This document shows, piece after piece, positions 58,115-64,000 of a stretch of DNA of 64,000 nucleotides (the first letter of the stretch is position 1; each line of letters starts with the position of its first letter). The position numbers and the translations under genes are program-made. The notes under the pieces are model-generated. The model searched no databases, was not told the DNA's origin, and saw only the letters and a program-made list of their open reading frames with translations. Source of the stretch: Platycnemis pennipes (taxonomy: Eukaryota; Arthropoda; Insecta; Odonata; Platycnemididae); assembly GCA_933228895.1 (NCBI GenBank), contig OW121852.1, positions 56,090,872 through 56,154,871 of the forward strand, in the 5' to 3' direction.

Positions 58115-58830
58115 GGTGTTATTGCCCGCAACATGGTGGAAACGATTTATTGAAATACAAATGAATAAACTTGATTTTTCCACAATTTTATTTCCCCCCA
58201 CTACCCAGGTTTCGACTGTTGACTCATCATCAGGTGTACTACAGAAATTTTTTTTACAGCAAGTATATATACAAAACAGTGAAGATGGGCGGGTTTGGAT
58301 TTGTTGGGATCGGGGTTGGGGGTAAGAAATGTGTAAGAGACGGGGTAAAGGGGTTGTAGGTGAGGGAAAAGGTTTAGCGTCGTGTGTCGCAAGAGGTCGT
58401 TATGGTGGGTGGGTGTCCCTGAACAGTGGGAGGTCTAGGAGGGGTGATCGGGAGGCATACAACGTGTCATTAAGGATTTCACCCTTCGAACCCATAGTTT
58501 TCAGCATATATAGATGTTCTAGAGCATCCAGGCGGAGGCCTTTCCTTTCTACATGCAGAACTTTAGGGGTGAAGTCACTCACGTGTCTTTTTTCCAATAG
58601 ATGTTTTCGGAATGGGAAGTATCGTTTGAATTTTTTAAACAGATCTTGTGTTCTTCTACCCTCTGTTGGATTTTTTTATCCCCACCCCCGATCCCAAAAC
58701 ACCCAAACCACTATTGTATCTATATACTTGCCGGAAAAAAATTTTCTGTGGTGCACCGGATGATGACTTAACAGTCGAAAACTGGGTAATGGAGGAAAAA
58801 TAAATTCGTGGAATAATCAAGTTTGTTCAT
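58115..58830 (-). mobile_element. Penelope-like element with inverted ends and GIY-YIG coding end
   Basis: Inverted arms at 58161-58326 and about 58665-58830 are roughly 80% alike. The outer sequence ATGAATAAACTTGATTTTTC mirrors ATCAAGTTTGTTCAT, and the inner sequence TTGGGATCGGGGTTGGGG mirrors CCCCACCCCCGATCCCAA. The minus-strand interior encodes RHVSDFTPKVLHVERKGLRL, then DALEHLYMLKTMGSKGEILN, the usual C-terminal end of the Penelope-like GIY-YIG ORF. The tail lies beyond the left arm (58115-58160), with TTTCCACCATGTTGCGGGC on the minus strand, matching the tail of the other copies. The left arm keeps CTGATGA and GAAACC but then has TGGGTA in place of CGGTC. Confidence 0.8.
58400..58640 (-). 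pseudogene. GIY-YIG C-terminal remnant of a Penelope-like ORF
   Basis: Minus strand. YFPFRKHLLEKRHVSDF near 58565-58625 corresponds to the AEHL-H segment of the GIY-YIG domain. VLHVERKGLRLDALEHLYM and LNDTLY lie further on, and the frame stops near 58400. The YIG catalytic motif and the whole reverse transcriptase are absent because the copy is 5'-truncated. Compare KILHYEKQRQSLDMLEQWEI in the relic at 25380-27000. Confidence 0.7.
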
Positions 58831-59107
58831 ATATATTATAAACAATGATAATATTCATTAATTTCACGATCACGCCTAATCGACCGTGGAACATTCTTTG
58901 GGCTATTTCCACCTTTTATTCACTATATATTCCCTCTAAAATTAGTCTTTGGGTGGTCCTTAGTTATCGTCTTCAACTCTTTTGTCCTAGCGAAAGGAAA
59001 TTACCCTAGAGTTGATTTGAAGAAATACAACCTGTTTTGGCCTTTGTGATGTGATGTACTTTTCATTATTGATGTATCGAAAGCAAGACAGGATTCATGT
59101 ATGCTAT
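58831..59107. other. No gene seen
   Basis: AT-rich sequence without a recognised feature. Confidence 0.45.
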
Positions 59108-59362
59108 TTAACCCTTAAGTAGGCGCGTGGGGTCTTTTAAGACCTCAAGCGTTGAGAAACGAAATATTTTATCTGATAAATCACTTTCAAGGCTTTGAAA
59201 ACTCATAGTTCAACTAATAGGCAAAATTAAAGGTACGTATGTTGAATTATCATGCTTTGAATATCTAGTGTAAAAAATGGCAATGTAAAATAAACAAATT
59301 TGGCGAAGTTATAAACAATTCCACATGGGGTATTAAAAGACCCCACGCGCCTACTTACGTCA
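59108..59362. mobile_element. piggyBac-like miniature element
   Basis: TTAA at 59108-59111 is followed by CCCTTAAGTAGGCGCGTGGG and GTCTTTTAAGACC. The inverted partner GGTATTAAAAGACCCCACGC with GCCTACTTA ends near 59358. A TTAA target and a CCCTT start are typical of piggyBac elements. The right end lacks an obvious closing AAGGG-TTAA. A second GCGCCTACTTTTAAAG word occurs just outside, at 59375-59390. There is no coding capacity. Confidence 0.5.
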
Positions 59363-60083
59363 CTCAGTGAGGTGCGCCTACTTTTAAAGTCCCATACTTA
59401 AGCCATGACTCGACCGCGGTAGCAGGATCGGCACTATAGGGTTGCGGCATCGAAATTGAGTTTCTCTTACGTCTGAGAGTAGTACGAACGGAGCGATATA
59501 ACCTTGTAGCCGTTGTGGCACCTAAAATCTTACTATCGACCAAAATATCGTCTGTACTCGAGTTTGAAAGGCGTTCATGAAGTAACCAAAAGATCTTCAG
59601 AAAAATTCAATCATACCATATTTTTCCATTACATTCTAAATTAATTCATGTACATTTTATATTTTTGCCTAATATTTTAGTAATTTTATTACTGCTGGAA
59701 TTCAAAAAGTTCCTGTTTTTGAACGTGTTCAAATGTTACGCTGACTGTAAAACTTTACTATAAAACATTCGTGAGCCGATCCAATCCAAATAACACCGTT
59801 GAAACACCGTGTAAATAAAAATGTTATGTACATTGTTTATTAATTTCAGAAATATATCTGTCTGAGAAAAAAATACTGTTATTTTTGTCAGGTTTTTATC
59901 TGGGCTCTAGGCGGTCGAACATATGCTATCTTATTCGCATGGTACTCCTTAGATATCCAAATGTTATAACACATCGTTGATAGGAACATAACTTAATCAA
60001 CTTTTCTGTATCAGTTTATATTTGTATGGGTTACAAATGAGGCCGGTTAGTGGCTGTTTGTTGCTGGGAAAGCCGTGCGAAGT
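59363..60083. other. No gene seen
   Basis: No supported feature beyond the partial repeat at 59375-59390. Confidence 0.45.
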
Positions 60084-60278
60084 TCAACTTGGACGCCGCT
60101 CTGCGCCATTTTTCGCTCGCAGGATGATACTGATATTTTTTACGTTCTCGTCCACCAACGCAGTCATTTTCTCATCGTCTGACAAAAAATTTTCAGAAGC
60201 AAGGCCAAAAAATTTCGGCCAACTGGAGCTCTCTTGGTATCTTTCTGCTCGCTTTTTTTTTTGCTTTTTCGTAAACAT
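60084..60278 (-). pseudogene. Possible LINE ORF1-like fragment
   Basis: A minus-strand frame of 64 residues, rich in K, E and S: KKQKKKRAERYQESSSWPKF, then FGLASENF and KNISIILRAKNG. The WPKFFGLAS word recalls the WPRFLVLAS motif in ORF1 (gag-like) proteins of I-like LINEs, which bind RNA. The rest does not align clearly, and an overlapping plus-strand frame also exists. Low confidence. Confidence 0.3.
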
Positions 60279-60786
60279 CTCCTTCGCGTAACACCACCAC
60301 TGAAATTAGATATCGTACTCTCTTCCATCTTCCCATGATATTGTCTGGGGCCGCATAGGAGAATAATCCCTGGATCCCTATAATGGCCTTCCTCCTGTGT
60401 CCTAGCCGACACAGTAAATGGTAAAAGAAGGAACATGATTTCCCAACGTGAAATGAACGTCGCATCCATCATTTAGCAACTGAATCCAAAATTATATGAT
60501 TTATGAAGCAGAAAAATTTCCCAAAGGAGCAATCTCGCGGAGCCGTCACTCGGTAACATTTTGAGAGAAGCTTGCGTCAGATGGACTTAAGTTAATCATA
60601 ACTTAATAGAAGTACTTAATACAACGAACGAATTAATCTCTGTAAAACTCCGTATCCTTGATGAGCTGGGTCTGATCCGCGAGTACTAAGCTCACTATGA
60701 TACGATGGTGTTTCTACATTATTTTTGTGGTATGCTTAATACTTTTCCAACGAAAGACTAATTTATCCCAGTTTGCAGTTTGAGCA
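60279..60786. other. No gene seen
   Basis: Overlapping minus-strand frames to 60472 have no recognised domain. I see nothing else. Confidence 0.4.
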
Positions 60787-61648
60787 TTCATCATCATCAT
60801 CGGTCAACAATCCTAGGATTGGTTTGACGCAGCCCTCCACTCGTTTCTTCTATCGACCAACCTCTTCATATGTATGTAACTCCTCTCCTTTACATCCTTC
60901 ACAACCTCTTCTATATCACTCATACGAGGCCTACCTTCTCCAATCTTCCCGTTCACTTTTCCCTCGACGATTCCCTTCATCCGGCCATCGTGTCTTAAGA
61001 TATGGCCGATAAAGTTGTCCCGTCTTGTTTTTAGAGTTTTGAGCAGACTTCTCTTGTCTCCCGCTCTTCTTAGGGCTTCTTAGTTTGTCACTGGGTGAAT
61101 CCATTTAATCTCTATCATTCTTCTGTCGTGTTGGCCTAGTGTGTAGAGCATTGAGCTTCCAACCAGAGGGTCCCAGGTTCAAATCCCGGGCAAGAGCCTT
61201 TCTGGACGCCCCCACCTATAATTCTCGCGATTCGATTTTCTGCATGTCAGAACTTGGTAGGAAATCGCAGGTGGCCCAGGGAAAGGAAATGGCCCCCCTA
61301 CCTGCAGTACGGGGTGAGCTCTACTCTCACGTATCAAAGACCAACCTTCGGCTTGAACACACTTTTTTTATTCTTCCGTAACACCTTATTTCGAATGCTT
61401 CCACCCTTTTCTTCTCCGCAGCTGTCATCATCCATGCCTCACTGCCGTTAAGAAACATACTCCAGATGTATGTTCTTCTGAATTGTTTCCTTATTTCTAC
61501 GCTTGTATTTCCAGCTGAATAGATTTTTTTGATATAATGCCCTCTTCGCCTTTACTCTTCTATTGACTATTTTTTTCTTGCTTCGTCCATCGTTGGTTAC
61601 TTGGTTTCCAAGGTAACAGTACCTACTGTTTGCAGCATTATGTTTCTA
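60787..61648 (-). mobile_element. Family L LINE, 3' fragment, interrupted by a SINE
   Basis: The 3' terminus is at 60788-60825 (ATC tail, then CAATCCTAGGATTGG). The minus strand encodes the usual coding end. Plus-strand landmarks are GGCCTACCTTCTCCAATCTT, GGCCATCGTGTCTTAAGATA and, beyond the inserted SINE, TTTCGAATGCTTCCACCC, ATACTCCAGATGTATGTTCT and GTTGGTTACTTGG. Removing 61129-61381 restores the alignment with the copy at 23551-24240. The upstream end meets an inverted-repeat element at 61649. Confidence 0.85.
61129..61369 (+). mobile_element. tRNA-derived SINE inserted in LINE, with target duplication
   Basis: The head is TGTTGGCCTAGTGTGTAGAG (A box) followed by CCCAGGTTCAAATCCCGGG (B box). 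The body includes GGTGGCCCAGGGAAAGGAAA, shared in part with family B copies, and it ends in a run of T. ATTCTTCTGTCG (61117-61128) and ATTCTTCCGTAA (61370-61381) flank it as a diverged 12-bp target duplication inside LINE sequence. It inserted after the LINE did. Confidence 0.8.
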
Positions 61649-62264
61649 ATATGGGTCATTCCACCTCAATTCAACAAACGTTTGTCCCTTAGGGTCTCAG
61701 CTTTTGATAAAAATTGGTGTATGGGAACAAAATCAACTCAAACTGAATACCTTCAAACAGTTTTGTGAAAAAAAATGTTTTGAGCGAATTATACATGTTT
61801 TAATTTTTTCGCATTTTTAGCAAAAAACCGAGCCTTAAATCATATTATCACTTATATCTCCGCTTGTAATTGTCATACAGCAATGATAAATAGCTCTTTT
61901 TAAAGCTAAATCTTTCTTAAATGCAAGTATATCAATAAAAAATTATTTTCTTCTAAACCCTATTGTTGTTCATTACTAATGTTTAAAAAATTGTTAATAA
62001 ACTTTTCTCAAATACTCCATCTCAGAATCGGCCGAAACTTTTTTTCCGTAATCTAAACATACCCAGCTAACTATTCCAAAAATAAAATTTAGTGGCAATT
62101 CATAAATGCGTTTTTTTTAATATTATTTTTTTTTATATTATCACCCCATTTCTCATGAGTTCTCATGAAGTTTGAGTTGATTTTGTTCCCATACACCAAT
62201 TTTTATCAAAATCTGAGACCCTAAGGGACAAACGTTTGTTGAATTGAGGTGGAATGACCCATAT
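61649..62264. mobile_element. 616-bp non-autonomous element with about 95-bp terminal inverted repeats
   Basis: The left end ATATGGGTCATTCCACCTCA extends through ACAAACGTTTGTCCCTTAGG and GGTGTATGGGAACAAAATC to about 61745. It is repeated inverted at about 62168-62264 with only a few differences. ATAT borders GGG at both ends and may be the target duplication, although it is palindromic. The interior is AT-rich with no coding capacity. GGGTCATTCCACCTCAA-type ends recur in arthropod genomes, but I cannot assign a superfamily. Confidence 0.8.
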
Positions 62265-64000
62265 GACTTTCTCTCAATGTAACGAAGCAGTCGGTGAATT
62301 GACTCGCTCACAGCTCAAGTGCCGCCATCATAATGTAAATCTCTTTCTTTCTGAAGTCCCTTCTCCGTTGGTTGCAGCATTTTGTTTGGGTTGGTTGAGT
62401 TACTAGATTGAACCGCAGTCATCTATTTATTTGGTGTTTAAGTGGTTGACCTACCATTCCTACCTACTCTTTCGAATTTTTACAGACATTCCCATCAGCA
62501 CCCTACAACTTTTCCAATTTTGAGTGGCAATGGTTGTAAGCACCAGTGGATTGGAGGCCAAAATTTACTGGATGTCCCTCTCGATTATGTCCCCTAGATT
62601 CTCCTCGTTCATATTCTATAGGTATGCGCAAAATCTTTCCGTAGCTCTTTTTCTGCGCAGAATGATTTGGTATCACGTAGTTAAAATAGTGTTCCAGTAA
62701 TTAATGCAATGTGGTATTGAATTAAACTCACCACCTTCAAGCGCGGGCTTCACCTAATACTTTTCTATCGAATAGCTCAAGTTCATTCTTTAGTTAAGTG
62801 TATATTCTACATCATTTCATTTCAAATACTAGTCCTATCGCTCCCTCCACCCTCCTTTACTAATTCTGTCTATTCTATCACGGCCTTATTCCCAGCTTAT
62901 GTCTTATATTTCCTGCTAATCACTAATTTTGCCAATTTTAAATTTCCGCAATGGACTTTTTTCCATCTAGTGCAAAGCTAAACTTTTCAATGTTTGTCTT
63001 ATTTTTTCGTGAACCTAATTTTCTTCATTCATTTCCAAATCTCTTTTAGAAAGGTGTCCATGGTGTTCTCTTTCTTTCTGCAAAAAAATAGAGGCATTGA
63101 AAATGGCCGACCTCACCATACGTACCCATTACGTAGACGCCATTGTTTACTTAAAGCGCATACCGTATTGACCGTGGGCAATAACTTCATTTAGACTGTC
63201 ACTTGAAGAATACGCTATAGCATCGAAATGGGTCGTTTAAATCTGTTGAAGATTTAATCATTCATAAATTGTTATTTCTTTAGCCCTAAGGGCCCATTTA
63301 TAAGTTTATTTTTTATTAAACTTCATGCCGTGCATCCCCTCCCACTTTGATGCAAAGTTTAACTTTTTTTTCCATAAATGAGTATTTTGTAATAGTTCCC
63401 CCGATTACACTACCCAACATTATTTTTTGTCAGATGGCTGAAGTAGGGTCATAGTAAAAGTCCGATCTCCTCTCTAAAAACGTTTATCCCAGCCTTCAAT
63501 TTAGACTTACCAAACCATAGGTTGATGTATTTATTGATAATAGCGATGACGCGCATTCACAGTCAATAACTTTTACACTTCCCTAGTATTTTTTTTCGTG
63601 TACAGGATGCATTACAAGGTAGCTGAACCTCCATATTCGTTACCAAGAACTTGGGAGTACTGATGGAGAAATCACTCTCTCTTTTTCTCTCTCTGAGTTC
63701 TCGCGCTGAGTTGACCCCAGTAGATTGTCACGCCAGGATATCCGTCCATCTCGAGTGGATCCCTAGACATCCGAGGGCAGAAGAACCCCCCAAGTCCCAT
63801 CGGTACACCCGCTGTCGGATTCGCCTGTCGCTGGCGTCATGACCTATTTGAGAACGCGATCAGTTGATCGGAACTAGGGCGAAAGTGACTTATTCCACTT
63901 GGATTAGTAGGGAGCGATGGGATGAGAGAGAAATGACTGACATTCCAAGGGGTACTTCGGATCACGATGGTATCACCGTTTTACTTTTTGCGCTCAGTTT
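62265..64000. other. No gene seen; possible weak LINE trace near the end
   Basis: AT-rich sequence. Near 63745-63785 the plus strand encodes ISVHLEWIPRHPRAEEP, which faintly resembles the WIPGH motif of LINE RNase H domains, but no other motif supports it. A CT dinucleotide run lies near 63676-63696. Nothing else was recognised. Confidence 0.35.

Noticed and set aside
63650..63842. WIPRH motif as an RNase H LINE fragment
   Set aside because: Only one short motif matches. None of the other RNase H residues could be found nearby in any frame.
1..64000. CRISPR arrays, bacterial operons, ribosome-binding sites or rRNA genes
   Set aside because: The window is animal-type DNA with eukaryotic retroelements. 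The only regular repeats are tandem or inverted units without spacer structure, and no rRNA sequence was recognised.

Overview
This window reads as intergenic or intronic DNA from a large, AT-rich, repeat-dense animal genome. I found no intact single-copy protein gene and no convincing multi-exon host gene. The mix of mobile elements points to an arthropod, probably an insect: a mariner, a LINE with an RNase H domain, a LINE with an AP-type endonuclease, Penelope-like elements with a GIY-YIG nuclease, tRNA-derived SINEs and many terminal-inverted-repeat elements. I cannot name the species from the sequence.

Layout. 0-5 kb: a SINE, the 3' end of a LINE (family L) and a GC-rich island. 5-9 kb: mostly featureless. 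9-14 kb: a GC-rich island, a Penelope-like foldback element (10374-11171), an RNase H LINE relic (to 12753) and a LINE endonuclease relic (13274-13932). 15-21 kb: a SINE, a 446-bp near-palindrome, a GC-rich island, a small inverted repeat and a 102-bp tandem duplication. 23.5-27 kb: a 0.7-kb family L fragment and a decayed Penelope-like reverse transcriptase and GIY-YIG gene. 31-37 kb: LINE relics, an initiator-tRNA pseudogene, SINEs, a GC-rich island and a nested repeat cluster. 40.5-43.3 kb: several short inverted-repeat elements, a Penelope-like end and SINEs. 47.4-49.5 kb: a GC-rich island and a 999-bp internally deleted mariner. 52.7-59.4 kb: a SINE, two more Penelope-like foldbacks, LINE relics and a piggyBac-like miniature element. 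60-62.3 kb: a family L fragment split by a SINE with target duplications and followed directly by a 616-bp inverted-repeat element.

The most interesting theme is a family of Penelope-like elements whose ends are inverted copies of one terminal unit. That unit contains a hammerhead-ribozyme-like core (CTGATGA, short hairpin, GAAAC-CGGTC) and is followed on one side only by a tail of about 40 bp with a shared TTCCAC motif. Two copies (10374-11171 and 53050-53303) have 12-13 bp flanking direct repeats beyond that tail. A third (58115-58830) still carries the C-terminal end of the GIY-YIG coding region between its inverted arms, which ties the non-coding foldbacks to the coding family. A second notable point is a 132-bp segment beside two family L 3' ends (1023-1154 and 36311-36442) that is about 97% identical, although the adjoining LINE sequence is clearly more diverged.

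All coordinates and similarities were read by eye. Percentages are estimates and family assignments need database searches.
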